Shown one piece after another: positions 34,152 to 45,590 of a DNA stretch of 64,000 nucleotides. A model generated the notes under the pieces. That model was not told the DNA's origin. It saw only the letters and a list, made by a program, of their open reading frames with translations, and did not search any database. Source of the DNA: Chelydra serpentina (taxonomy: Eukaryota; Chordata; Testudines; Chelydridae); the NCBI GenBank assembly GCA_037349315.1, contig JBAIAC010000030.1:14963501-15027500 (forward strand), in the 5' to 3' direction. A program made the position numbers and the translations under genes. Each line of letters opens with the position of its first letter. Within the stretch, counting starts at the first letter, position 1.

Positions 34152-36154
34152 TCACAATCATCTACAAACAAGGATAGGACTATTCCTGCACTCATCCTTT
34201 TGTGAGATCATTTACCATTACATTGAATAAGGTAGGGGTGATGACACTCACCTGTGGAGTGCCAATTATAATTGTATCTATGCTAGAATATGCTTTCCCA
34301 ACTCAGACCTGCATAGTTCTTTTACTCAAAAAATCCTTTATCCATCTATATATACTTCCTTCATGCCCATGAATGCTATTTTATGCAATAAGCTCTCTCT
34401 CTATAATGTATCATATGCATTTTCAATACCTAGGAAAGCTAATATATATTTTTCATTTCTCATACCTTTTTGTGCCTATATGGTCAACTCTACTCCTTCC
34501 CCTCCTGAACCCACTTTGCACATTGTATATAAGTCTATTTTTGTCTAGACATGGTGTTAATCTTTCAGTCACCATTCTTTCCATGGCTTTACCCACACAC
34601 GATGTAAGGGAAATTGGCCTGTATACCTCAGGTCTCGTTCACAGCTTCTCTGGTTTCCACACTGGGACTTCAACTGCATGTGTCCACTTCCCTGGTAGCT
34701 CTATTATATGTTTTGGTAATATTTTCAGACTCCCTTCATCCAGCTGTTTTTTACTTTTATCTATAGCTTTTTGAAGTTCCCTAATAGTGAAAGTTTCCTT
34801 TAATATTGTATCCTCATCCTCCCAACTCTTCCAACTCTCATGATTCTCTTAAATATTTTTCCCTTGCGCAGATTTCTAAATTCTGATTTTCAACATTACT
34901 AACATTGTGGACTATTTCTGCTAGAGCTTCTATTTTTTTCTTCATTTGAGCTTTTTAGCCCTTGGCCTTCTCCAATGAGGCCTGGTATAGGGTTGCTCTT
35001 ACTCTGTATTCCCTTCATTTTCCTAAGCTGCCTACATACCTCTGATATTTTAGTATCTTTATTTATTTTCCCATAATACTTTCTCCAGCTTTTTTGTGTG
35101 TGTCTTTTTAATAGCCCTTTGGGCAATTGCCTTTTTTCTTTTATATTTCGTTACGTCCTCACTATTCATTGTATTTTTTGCTTTCTTTATATGCCTTGTT
35201 CCTTTCTTAAATTGCTTTTTTACATTCCTCATTCCACCATGGTACAGGGTGTGTATCTTTAGGGTGATATGATATTTCAGATATAGCTAATTTTGTTGCC
35301 ATCATGATTCCCTTCATTATATTGTTACTAAACCCCTCAGTGTCATCACTTATACATTGTTTATTAATATTTTCATTACATTTGCTTCTAAAAAGTTCTC
35401 AGTTTGCTTTTTTCATATCCATATTCAAGTAGGGGGCCTTCCTCCATCCTCAACATTGCCTTTACCTTGATAAGCTATCGGTACTGGGAAGTGATCACTT
35501 CCCCTTCCCTCCTCTTTATAGACTTTCCAGCTGCATTTTCTTGCTTTACTACTTGACAGAATTCCAAGATCTAGACGTAGAGCTTTCCACTGGCTACATT
35601 ATACCTAATGGGTGTACCATAATTCAATATTATACATTATTTTCATCAATGAATTGTTCTAGACATTTGTCATTCTTATAATTTTTTCTACTTCCTCACA
35701 GTCTGTTATGGCTGTTAGATTTCCATATATAATATATATACGTCTTTTGCATCTTCAGTTATATGTGAGATCCTTAATCTCCAGTTTTCCACAGTGGTGT
35801 AAACATTATATATTCTCAAAGATACAGATTTATTCTGCATTGGAATCTTGATAGTGCTATACTCTATATTAAGTTTCTTTGCCTCAATTTCAAGATAATT
35901 TATTTTCCTTAATGAATGAACAAATTCCCTTCTTTGTCTTGCCCACAGATGCTATATCCTAAGATTATGAAATCTAGTTTTCTTATTAAACATGTTTCTG
36001 GTATATCAATGATATCAGGTTTAGTATTCTTATCAAGGATATTTTTCTTTATTTCCTGTACATGCGCTATTAGGCTATGTGCAATCCAACAGTAAATAAT
36101 TAGTACGGTTCTCGTTAGCCTTCATTTAAAGCATTTCCTTCACTTAAAGCATGG

Positions 36155-36639
36155 AAATAAGAAAGAAAAACTTGTAGCACCTTAGAGACTAACAAATTTA
36201 TTTCAGCATAAGCTTTCGTGGGTTAATACCCACTTCATCGGATGCATGGAATGAAATATACAGTAGACAGATATTTATACAGTCAGAGAAACATGATAAG
36301 GTCGAGGTGCATAGACCAACCTAAACAAGATGGTCACACAGGTGTGAATGAGGATCGTTAACTTAAGGGAAATAGATTCAATTAACGTAATGGCCGAGCC
36401 ATTCCAAATCTCTATTTAATCCGGAGGCAATGCAACCTAGTTTGCATATCAATAAATATATAAATGTATAAATATCTGTCTACTGTATATTTCATTCCAT
36501 GCATCCGATGAAGTGGGTATTAACCCACGAAAGCTTATGCTGAAATAAATTTGTTAGTCTCTAAGGTGCTACAAGTTTTTCTTTCTTATTTTCGTTTTGC
36601 TGACACAGACTAACACGGCTACTACACTGAAACCTATCA
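36155..36639 (+). mobile_element. Penelope-like or SINE-like retroelement with perfect inverted arms
   Basis: The arms 36155-36281 and 36465-36591 are exact reverse complements over 127 bp. The 11-bp duplication ttaaagcatgg flanks the insertion at 36144-36154 and 36640-36650. Each arm holds a hammerhead-like core; in the right arm it is ccgatga (36505-36511), stem gtgggt/acccac (36513-36528), gaaa (36529-36532) and a small agc/gct stem. The + strand 3' end reads cagactaacacggctactac. There is no reverse transcriptase frame. The family assignment to Penelope-like elements is inference from long duplications, an inverted arrangement and the ribozyme-like core. Confidence 0.75.
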
Positions 36640-36916
36640 TTAAAGCATGGAGTCATTCTACTGATAAATAGCTAACGCATAGGTACTTTTCTGCTGCTTT
36701 AACCATAATTTTCATTTTATTTTTTCCCTGTGATGTGCAGCTTAGTACTTCAGTCATAAATGCTATAAATCTCTCTTTGTCTATACATAATCCATCTTCT
36801 TCTACTTTCCCCTGTATCATTCATTATATCCTTTGATTTATTATGTTGCGTATCTATCTCTTATTCCTTACTGAGTTTCCTTTCCTCTTCACCTTTTGAT
36901 CTGAGATGTCTGTCTC

Positions 36917-37132
36917 CTAGTAGCTTCCGCATACGATGTTATTTTGTAACTTTTGTATCTTTCTTGCTTGCTTTGCTGCTATACCACCTCCATATGCTGC
37001 ACTGTGCTTTCCTCCACAGTTGCTACACTTTAATTCTGTCCCTTCCACACAACGGTCATAAGAGTGCTCCCCTCCACATTTACTGCATCTATTTGCCACA
37101 TGCCCAAACCTTTGGCATCTGTAGAACCTCAC
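36917..37132 (-). pseudogene. ORF1 zinc-knuckle segment of the LINE
   Basis: A 71-codon surviving stretch of ORF1. It starts RFYRCQRFGHVANRC (first knuckle, one cysteine replaced), then CSKCGGEHSYDRC (CX2CX3HX4C), then CSNCGGKHSAAYGG (last cysteine lost). Such CCHC arrays bind nucleic acid in LINE ORF1 proteins. Confidence 0.85.
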
Positions 37133-38044
37133 CGGGGGTGGGATATATGGTTCTGTCCAAAAAAATCTGGTATTTTATTGGTACCCTGGCCAGAACGTTT
37201 CTCCTTTGAATGCTTCTAGCACAGCTGTTGATGGCTTTCTTTCCCCTCCTCTTGCTAATTAGCCATTTAGCATAGTACCTCATCTTCCTCTAGGCCTTGC
37301 TTTACTTCATCTTCAATCATACAACCTCCTTTTGTTTCCAGCAGATGCTTCAACAGATGGTAGCTTACTTTCACTTTTCATAACAATTTAATCTTTAATA
37401 ATTTCCCTACTTGTTCCTGGCTTTTACATTCAATTAATAGTTCTCCTCCTTGCAGCTTTCTAGCTCTCTTTACATCTCCAGTGCTTTTTCTAATCCACTC
37501 AGTCACTTTCAGAGGGTTTCTAGCCCCTGTCTTCACATCCTGGACTAGTGATTTTATTATTATTACATTTAAATTTTTCTCTTTACTCTTTCCTGTCTTT
37601 CTACCTGTTTCTTCTTCTAGCTCTGGCACATCCACCTTCTTCTTTTTCCTAACCGGTGACCAACATTCTCTTCTGCTATCTCCACCATCATTTTTTCTAG
37701 ATTCGTGTCAATATTCTCCATTATATCTTCCATCTCCCCACAAAGTATAGCTCAGCAAGAGCAGTCAGACAGCTTTCCAGGGCTCTACCAACTCTCCCCC
37801 AGCCAGTGCAGCCCCCAGACAGACCAACTCTTCCTCCTTCTGAGCTGAATGACTCCCTTGTAAGCTTCCTCTCCAGCTGCAGCTTGCTCTGGTGGCCTGG
37901 AGGGACAGGGCTAGCTGGGCCCAGTGTTGTCCTTTCACTCCTTCAGGCCCAGTGTGGGCTTTGTACACACCATCACAAGAACTCTCCAAGGAATTGGGTC
38001 TGTGATTCACAGGAGAACTCTGATTTTGTAGTTTTAAATCAAAT

Positions 38045-38243
38045 AAATGGAGATATGCCAATCTCCTAGAACTGGAACGACCTGAAAGGTCATCAAGTCC
38101 AGTCTCCTACCTTCACTAGCAGGACCAAGTACTGTCCCCTGACAGATTTTTGCCCCAGATCCCTAAATGGCCCCCTCAAGGATTGAACTCACAACTCTGG
38201 GTTTAGCAGGCCAATGCTCAAACCACTGAGCTATCCCTCCCCA
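38045..38243 (-). mobile_element. tRNA-derived turtle SINE
   Basis: Minus-strand copy of the family at 16099: head ggggagggatagctcagtgg, B box gagttcaatcc and the gagggggccatttagggatc body. The tail ends ggagattggcatatct. It abuts the proposed leader of the LINE. Confidence 0.9.
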
Positions 38244-39561
38244 CATTTGTTGCATTTGTGTTCTTTTCCTGAGAGGGCCTTTTGTATGCCCTGACTAGCT
38301 CTGAAGAGACAAACTTGTATGCTAAAATGGGCAAGTCAGCTAAGAGCTTTAGAAGAATGCATGTGACCAAATAAATGTTCATTCCTAGTTTCTATTGCTG
38401 AATTTTTATATAGAAAAGAAATGTGATATTTTCAGTTCACCAGCAACTAACTGCACAAGAACAAGTTATAACCTGAGCAGTTTTTTATGGAATCTCTTGT
38501 CATTTATTTTTTATTGTTCATTTGTTTATTTTCCCTTCCTTTCATGCAATAAAATACGAATGTTATTTAGTAATGCCTTCCTGAGATTAAACTAAATCTC
38601 CACATATATTATCCTATCATTGGATAGTATTGGATGAAGTAATGACTTTTTACACTATTAAAAGGATGTTTTGCGAAAACAATAAAACACCAGCATGAAA
38701 TGGGGCTGGAAAACATTACCCTTCATAGAAAAGCATTGAATTATCTCCTAAAATACCTAGGTACTTCTGAGCATACCAGATTGCTGCACTGCGAATGTCA
38801 CGGATGGAATTCATAGCATTGCCAAGAGCAATACCACTAGATCTGGGCAAATAATGAAAAATAAATCTGTACAAGTATTTGCTCAAATTTTAAAATGAAA
38901 TATTTTTTATTAATTGCCTAGAGGTCACATCCCTAGCCACCATCCAGCCCTATATTTTTAAGATAAAAACCATATTTAATTTATTATTTGCAGTATGACT
39001 TCTGTATAGATGGCACCTACAGGTCCCCAATTTTGGATCAGGGCCTCAATGCACCAGGTACTATATCCACATGTCATAATAAACTATACTTGGGATGCCA
39101 TTATTTCAACCACTTAAAAATTAGAAGGCCATTTGTATTTTTGTTACAAAAATAACAGCTTAATGGCCTGATATAAACTAATTTCCTTCCTGGCTGACAA
39201 GCTGCGACATAAATGGTTGTATTAATTGTAACCTTTTGCTTTCCTGAATTGGTTGTCTTTGAGTGGGGAGGACATTCACTTATTTCTTCTGTCTGTTCTA
39301 GACATGCCCTGCCATCTCTTAGGGCTCTGTCACTTGCTGCAAGAGCCCTTGATTGTTTGTGAGAGCCCAAAATACCTTAACAATTCAGTTTGCTTTTCAT
39401 AAACATAATTAAGCAATAAGGGGGAGGTTCTCCAAGACTCCAGTGGGAGTTAGGCACTCAAGTCCCATTGGCTTTCCCTAGAATTTGCCCTGGGTGCCTT
39501 GGAAAATTTCCCCATAAATAAAATAGAGCGAATGACATTGGTGATATGTCCACATCATTTA
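38244..39561. other. Unassigned noncoding DNA
   Basis: No gene seen; AT-rich, with an old repeat trace near 39420-39480 (gggagttaggcactcaagtc). Confidence 0.4.
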
Positions 39562-40104
39562 GAATTGGCCTTGGTAAGAAGTCCATAAACGCCACCTCCG
39601 GTACTGTAAAAGCAAACAAACAAACACCCAAACTACAGTGAACTATAAGGTCCAAGAACATTTTGCTCAAACTCATTTCAAGACATTGGGAGGGAGTCAT
39701 ATTCACCCAGGCTTTATGCCAGCTTCTGCTGCATGAAGCCTGGCAAATGGCCCTCAAGGAGATGGATTGGTGCAGGGGCAGAAAGTGGCTACAACTCTGC
39801 CAGAGGACAACGGTGAGATAGTTCCACCTCCCTGGACAGTGCCACTCTCACTGTTGTCCCTCTGGCAGAGTTGAGGTCACTTCCTGCCACTTTACCAATC
39901 CATCTCCTTTCAGAACACCTTAGGGGCCATTTGCCAGGAGTTTCTCCAGCAGAAGCCGGCATAAAGCCTGGGTGAATATGACCCCCGTGTCTTTAAATTA
40001 GCCCAGCAAAACATTCTTGGACCTTATAGTTCACTGTAATGTGGTTGGTTGTTTTTTCACGGTACTGGAGGTGACATTTATGGACTTCTTACCAAAGCCA
40101 ATTC
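39562..40104. repeat. 543-bp imperfect palindrome
   Basis: The left arm (39562-39817) and right arm (39847-40104) are reverse complements at high identity by eye, around a 29-bp loop. Matching landmarks from the outside in are gaattggccttggtaagaag with cttcttaccaaagccaattc, gaactataaggtccaagaac with ttcttggaccttatagttca, cacccaggctttatgcc with ggcataaagcctgggtg, and ctctgccagagg with cctctggcagag. There is no coding potential. Weaker complementarity may continue outside. It is probably a fold-back or full-length-TIR MITE. Confidence 0.92.
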
Positions 40105-40229
40105 TCACATAAATTACATGCACGGCTTTGGGGGAAATGTGCTGTCAGCAGAAGGATTTCACAGGCACAGGGAAATATAAAGGACACTTCCCTGTGCAAA
40201 ATCCATTGAGTCTGGCTCATTGGTTTAAG

Positions 40230-40352
40230 TAGGGTGACCAGATGTCCTGATTGTATAGGGACAGTCCCGATATTTGGAGCTTTTTCCTATATAGGCTCCT
40301 ATTACCCTCCACCCCCGTCCCGATTATTCACATTTGCTGTCTGGTCACCCTA
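40230..40352 (+). mobile_element. Short hAT MITE, family A (copy 3)
   Basis: The ends tagggtgaccaga and tctggtcacccta are exact inverted repeats. The 8-bp duplication ggtttaag is exact at 40222-40229 and 40353-40360. Same orientation as the copy at 19917. Confidence 0.93.
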
Positions 40353-40399
40353 GGTTTAAGACAGGGAACTGCCTGACTGAGGGGTCAATAGTGCAGGTT

Positions 40400-40406
40400 T
40401 CTCTCT

Positions 40407-40495
<89 letters not shown>
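40400..40495 (+). repeat. Compound microsatellite (CT)n(GT)n(GA)n
   Basis: A short ct run is followed by a long uninterrupted gt run (from about 40411) and then a ga run to 40495. The flanking ct and ga blocks are complementary, so a gt-loop hairpin is possible. The peptide frame it opens is meaningless. Confidence 0.95.
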
Positions 40496-40496
<1 letters not shown>

Positions 40497-41219
40497 AACT
40501 AATAGAAAGAGAGCATTAATCCACTGTAGTTAATTGTAATGTTCCCTATTAAAATAGGAAATATGCAGGCTTGAAACTTTAGCATGATTCAATATATTCT
40601 GCAACTAACAAAATAAATCAGTTTTTTTCTGCAATTTTATGACCACAGTGCTTTTGCATTTGCAAAGCTCGCTTCAGTGCTGAGGTTACAAAACAAGACT
40701 GAACTATTGATTAACTTCTTCATATAGGCACTGAGACAAACTGCATAGAGCAGGATAAAATGAATTTTCCAGTAGGAATGCTCATGCTCATCTAGTAAGT
40801 TTCTCATTGCTGAGGCCATCATCTTAAATGAATTCAGCCATGCTTTAAGTTGGAGCTAAAGCAAATGTGTCGGTGGCATACCAGTCCTTTTCAACAACAA
40901 TCATACTTAAATCCTAACAAAGAAATGGCTTTAGCAGAAAACACTTGGGGAACTTGTGGAGCCTTTGTACGTTTTTCTTTGCTGTTGCATCTTTGAATTG
41001 ATTGATTGCTGAAAATCATTTTCAAACACTCACCTCACATATCTGGTGTTTTTACCCCCAGCATAACCCCAGCATTCCGAATACGACACCCATGGAAATG
41101 ATTAATTTAATCAGGGATTTGATTGAAAGGAGATTCTTCAAAGTAAACAATCCATGTTGAAAGTTATACCCCAACTTTAGGCATTGGTGAGTTTAAGATA
41201 GGTGGGATTCGGATATTAT
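40496..41219. other. Unassigned noncoding DNA
   Basis: No recognised gene or repeat. Confidence 0.4.
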
Positions 41220-41425
41220 TTATATTACAGTTGCACCATGAGGTTTCAACCAATAGTAAAAGGCGGTCCCTACTAGTATCCCCATTTAACAGAAAGGGGA
41301 CAGAGACAGAGCAAGATTAAGTGAATTGCCCAAGATCACACAGGAAATCTGTATCAAACGTAGGAATTGAATACAGATCTCCTGTGTTCTACTCCAGTGC
41401 CTTAACCACAAGACCATTTTTATTT
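41220..41425 (-). mobile_element. MIR-like CORE-SINE
   Basis: On the minus strand: a tRNA-like head cttgtggttaaggcactgga, then the MIR core ctgtgtgatcttgggcaatt followed by cacttaatc, then the ttaaatggggatactagtag 3' body. This order is diagnostic of MIR. Old and diverged. Confidence 0.75.
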
Positions 41426-42754
41426 TCTGAATGGGCCCTGAACTCCAAAGGCTCAATTCTCCCCACTCGGAATGGGTAAAATAGCCTCTGCACAGAAGAT
41501 CAACACAAGACTTAAGTACAACTTTGTGGGTTTATACAGTACATAGGTGATTAGAGCCTCAAATTGTGGGACATTTGCCCACTAGCAGCATATTCTGCAT
41601 CTGTCACTCTCAATAATAATAATAATGAAAGTTATCCACACGCTCTGAGGGGAGAATAAAACAAGATAGTTGATTTTCATTCGCACAGCCACTAAGGAGC
41701 CAGTCTACCCTGAAATGTTTGGTGAGTATTGATGCTTCCTGTATCAGAAAGGCAATCTATTCACATATCTGGATGTTAGTGGATTTTTTCAGCCGTATGC
41801 ATAATGATGTGTACCGTACAACTGAGATTAGGGTCTGGTATTTGTTCCTCTGTGTTAAAACATTTCCTTTTAATTGATGTTTGTTGGCAATGGTTAGTGA
41901 TAACATTTTATATGACTGAGGTCTGGCTGATGCTTGTTAAATAAGAGATTGGAAAGTGGAGTAAGCATTTTTAATTAGTAATTGATGTCTGAGAGCTGCA
42001 GCTGTTCGAGTGCATTTATGCAAAATAGTAGCACTGATAAGTGTATGATAAAAGCACTTTGGGCCCAGGACTGTCAGGTGCTTAGTGGACTTCACTGTCA
42101 GTGAAGTCAATGAGAGATGAGTATGCACAGCACCGAAAATGTCAGGGCCATTATGAGGGATACTGAGAACAGAACATGCCAAACATACTCTGTATGCTGG
42201 TCCTACCCACATCACTAGTACCTAAGAACCTGGCTGTATAATGTGAGACTTGCATGATGCAGAATTATTTTGAACTAATATTCTTACCGTGCATCCTTGG
42301 TCAATGCAATGTTTGACTGAATCAATGAATGGGAAGGGACACTTGGATTTAGCTCATTCATATGTCTGTCACTCTTCCTGTTCCTTGTATTAAGTCCTTT
42401 AATTGTTGCTATTTATTAGTGAATAAAAAGCTTACGAACAGCATATACAATGGTAGAGTGGGGCATAATGCAGGCAGGCACTGATTAAGTTTTCCTACAT
42501 TAAGTGAGTTGGATGGGGACTGATCTGTGTCTCCGTGAGAGAATTTTAACCCTCTCAAGTGCAGCAGTATCACCTGACATATCTGATACAGTACAGAGAT
42601 GCTTCTGGGACAACGGGGAGCTGGAGTATGCAGAATATTCCTGACTTTTCAGCATCACGCTACCTGGAAGCCTAAGGAAGTAGAGAGGTACCTATACTGC
42701 ATCAAGGGCTTAGTCCTGCACAGTGCTAAACCCTCTGGCACTGGTACAGCAGAG
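41426..42754. other. Unassigned noncoding DNA
   Basis: No gene evident. A short taataataataatga run lies at 41612-41627. Confidence 0.4.
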
Positions 42755-42904
42755 CACATTACTCCTAGGGGAATTCTGCGCCACTGCACATGTGCAGCAT
42801 TTATGTCCTCCGCAGATTTCTTTGCTTCCCCACAGAAAAATGACGTAGCTGAGGTTGCATAACTTAGATCAATCTCTCCCCCTGCCCCCCATAGTGTAGA
42901 CCAG
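42755..42904. repeat. Two abutting MITE fragments
   Basis: 42755-42842 (actcctaggggaattctgcg, then ttctttgcttccccacagaa) looks like the end of a reptile DNA transposon. 42843-42904 (gacgtagctgaggttgcata, ending tagtgtagacc) is a terminal piece of the cruciform MITE family in the 8452 orientation. Confidence 0.5.
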
Positions 42905-42982
42905 CCCTCAGTTAGCAAGCCTGCTTCAGGTCTCTTGCAGGCAGCTCCCTCACTCACTCTTCCTCTCTCACACACTAGCCTT

Positions 42983-43787
42983 AGCCCTGGTCTACACTGC
43001 GGGGGGTGAGGGATCAATCTAAGATACACAACTTCAGCAACAAGAATAGTGTAGCTGAAGTCGACGTATTTAGATCAACTTATCGTGCAGGGCTGGCTCC
43101 AGGCACCAGCAAAACAAGCTGATGCTTGGGGAGGCACATTTCTAGGGGCGGCATTCTGGCACCGGCCATGCCGCCCCTAGAAATGTGCCCCGGCCGGCCG
43201 CCCCAGCTCACCTCCACACTGCGCCGGCGCGGCTGGCGCCGGCTTCTCCCCGAGTGGCGGCACGCGAAACAGCTGTTTCGCGCGCCGCTTCTCCCCCTCC
43301 CTCCCAGGCTCTTAAGCTGGCATGCCGCGCTCGCTCCCCGCCGCCGGGGAGACGCCCCCGCTGGCCGGAGAGAGCGGGGTCCGCGGGCATGCCACGCTCG
43401 CTCCCTGGCCGGCGTGGAAGGTTTTTTTGGCGGGCGTTGGAGGGTTTTTTTTTGTTTGGGGGGGCGGCGTTTAGGGGTTTGTTTGTTTTTTTGCTTGGGG
43501 TGGCAAAAACGTTAGAGCCACCCCTGTTATCGTGGCATCTTCACGGAGGTGAGTCAACTGCTGCCGCTCCCCTGTCGACTCCGTCTGCACCTCTTGCGGC
43601 GGTGGAGTACAGAGGTTGATGGGAGAGTGCTCGGCGATCCAAAAAAATCAATTTAATTAAAAAAATAAAAATAAAATACAAATAAATAAATAAATACAAA
43701 TGCATTGCCTCTAGACTAGACGCAATATATCGACCCCCGATAGATCGATCACTACCTGCCGATCCTGCAGGTAGTGTAGACATACCC
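42983..43787 (+). mobile_element. Cruciform MITE split by a hAT insertion
   Basis: The outer ends ctggtctacactgc and gcaggtagtgtagacat are inverted. The left part has acttcagcaacaag and tgtagctgaagt, the hairpin seen intact at 16925. The right part has gtcgactccgt and the aatatatcgacccccgatag and gatcctgcaggtagtg segments. The interior 43088-43526 is a separate hAT element with its own duplication. Confidence 0.8.
43088..43526. mobile_element. GC-rich hAT element nested in the cruciform MITE
   Basis: The exact 8-bp duplication ttatcgtg lies at 43080-43087 and 43527-43534. The ends cagggctggctccagg and ttagagccacccctg are imperfect inverted repeats. The interior is extremely GC-rich and opens frames up to 144 codons without family-like pattern. 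A long gt-rich/g-rich stretch runs from 43430 to 43500. Confidence 0.9.
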
Positions 43788-44884
43788 ATAGTGATATGCT
43801 AAAGCCCAATTTAATAATGTCTTTGTCCATATTATGTGTTGTGATGTCAAATGAAAACATCAAGATAACATTAACATAAAAAGTAGGCTTCTTTGCCTAA
43901 GGAAAGAACAGGGAGATGGGCCAAAATACTTCATGCAGCCCTTCTGCACAAATGGATGAAAAAGGATTGCACTTAAAAAAAATCCTCCCCACCTGAAGCT
44001 GTAACTATAGTTATCCAGGAAAAGTAAAGTAGGAAGAATGACTCTGGTTGTTTTGTTTAGCTGATAATATATAGCATGCCACAGAATAGGGACATTTATA
44101 AAAATCATCATGCAATGAATTAGAAAAAACCTCAGAAAAAGTGTGTAATATATTTCATATTCCTTTCACTGGAGGCTTTCTGTTCCAATCGAGTAGCTTA
44201 AGGCTGCACCTGCTGTGACTGGCATTTATCACTCATGAATTTTCTAGTTAATTTTGAGGGAGCCAGAGTGGTGTGACTAGTGTGCAAATGTTCACTGAAA
44301 GATTTCCTGCTCGATTGCTGGACTATCATTGCTCCAGCAGCATATTAACACTGTTAGAATGCAGCTGCTTGCAGAGCCTTTCATCTCTGGAAAATGATTT
44401 ACACACACTTAAGCATCACTAATAGTATAATGGGGGCAAGTATATGTGCAGATAAATGTGTGCATGCATGGAGAAAGATATAGATAAATATATATGTGTG
44501 TACACACACACACACACACCCCCCACACACATCCCCAAAAACCTCCATTAAAAGAACATTAAGGCTGCAAGTCAAGCACTCGAAAGTTAGGAAATGCCTG
44601 AATGAAGGTCGCCCACGTAACTTTAATTCAGCCCCCTTGTGTGTATGCATTATGATACACTATAATTATGTGAACTCCTACAATTTTTTCCATGGGACTC
44701 CTTACTTCATTCAGTGCACTCAATGGACAGTGCTCACTGAATAGGTAGCTATTCCGTTTTTCTTTTCATCCTCACCATTCTGTGTGTGACCGCATGCATT
44801 ATATATTGCATGCCATCCAAGCCCTGCACTAATGACAGAGTTATTAATTTCCTCGTGGGCTTTTCTGTGGTGCTCTCTTCATAG
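43788..44884. other. Unassigned noncoding DNA with (CA)n
   Basis: No gene. A short ca repeat lies at about 44503-44530. Confidence 0.45.
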
Positions 44885-45010
44885 TTTCTCAGACCTTTAC
44901 AAACATTACTGAATTTATCTTCACAGCACCACGGTGAGGTGAGGTAATGTGCTAGTGTTATCCCCATTTTACACATGGGGAGCAGATGCAGAGAAATTAA
45001 AGCCAAAGTT
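44885..45010 (-). mobile_element. MIR/L2-like 3' fragment
   Basis: The phrases cagcaccacggtgaggtgag, atccccattttacacatggg and gcagagaaattaaag follow the order of the MIR/L2 3' region in complement. Old. Confidence 0.55.
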
Positions 45011-45462
45011 GTCAAGTGTCAACTAATTTTGGGTCCCATATTTGAGACAATTTATATAGCATTTTATAGCACAATTCCTATTAACCTCAACTGCAGTTGT
45101 GAATGCTCAGCACTTCTGCAAATTCCTGGTGTCTCAAGTTGGAATACAGTGTCCATCTGTGAGAATTTTGGTTTACGTGATTTGTCCAGCATCTGACAGA
45201 AACTCTGTGGTAGAAGAAGGGATACAAGACATTTCTTCAGAGCAGCATTAAACTGCCTTAACCATAGGATCATCCTTTCTCTCCCTGCAGCTCTCTGCCT
45301 CATTCACCCCACACATGTCAATGAGGCGGGTATCCTGCAGACAATAGCTTCACTCACTACATTGTGCCAGGAACCACACTGAACTGACATGTAGTAAAAA
45401 GACAATCCATGCCTTGAAGAGCTGTGGTGGGTGAGGGTCCGCATCAGTCCCCACCAAGACAT

Positions 45463-45590
45463 AAGAACGGCCATACTTGGTGAGACCAAAGATCCATCTA
45501 GCCCAGTATCCTGTCTTCCGACAGTGGCCAATGCCAGGTGCTTCAGAGGGAATGAACAGAACAGGTAATCATCAAGTGATCCAGCCCCCA
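45463..45590 (-). mobile_element. CR1-group LINE 3' end fragment
   Basis: Closely matches the 3' end at 29280-29405: ggccatacttggtgagacca, tagcccagtatcctgtcttc, gacagtggccaatgccaggt, in complement. Truncated after about 130 bp. Confidence 0.88.

Larger units (their letters stand above)
32000..38040 (-). pseudogene. Long RNase H-bearing LINE (I/Jockey-type organisation), decayed
   Basis: Read on the minus strand, this has the parts of one element in order. A GC-rich leader (38040-37740) precedes a start codon at 37733 and gag-like ORF1 pieces (37378-37635; 37089-37283), then zinc knuckles at 36917-37132, of which CSKCGGEHSYDRC is intact and the two on either side have lost a cysteine. An AP-endonuclease segment (about 36120-35700) has KPDIIDI and PETCL. 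The reverse transcriptase has YRPISLTS (34609-34626), QSGFRRG (about 34500-34520), a GTPQVSV-like motif and FVDD (34157-34168). The RNase H has DSLSGLLAIKN (about 32660-32695), AWIPAH (about 32565-32580) and GNKAADKVA (about 32518-32543). It has multiple stops and shifts and two later insertions (33740, 36155). The outer 3' end is not resolved. Confidence 0.85.

Noticed and set aside
36155..36639. CRISPR-like or direct-repeat array
   Set aside because: The repeats are two inverted arms, not regularly spaced direct repeats, and the DNA is vertebrate.
40334..40519. Open frame of repeated Val-Cys and Arg-Glu
   Set aside because: Pure translation of the gt and ga microsatellite.
43185..43619. 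144-codon GC-rich frame and overlapping frames
   Set aside because: Contained mostly in the nested hAT element at 43088-43526 and continues past its end into a different element, so it cannot be a real protein.
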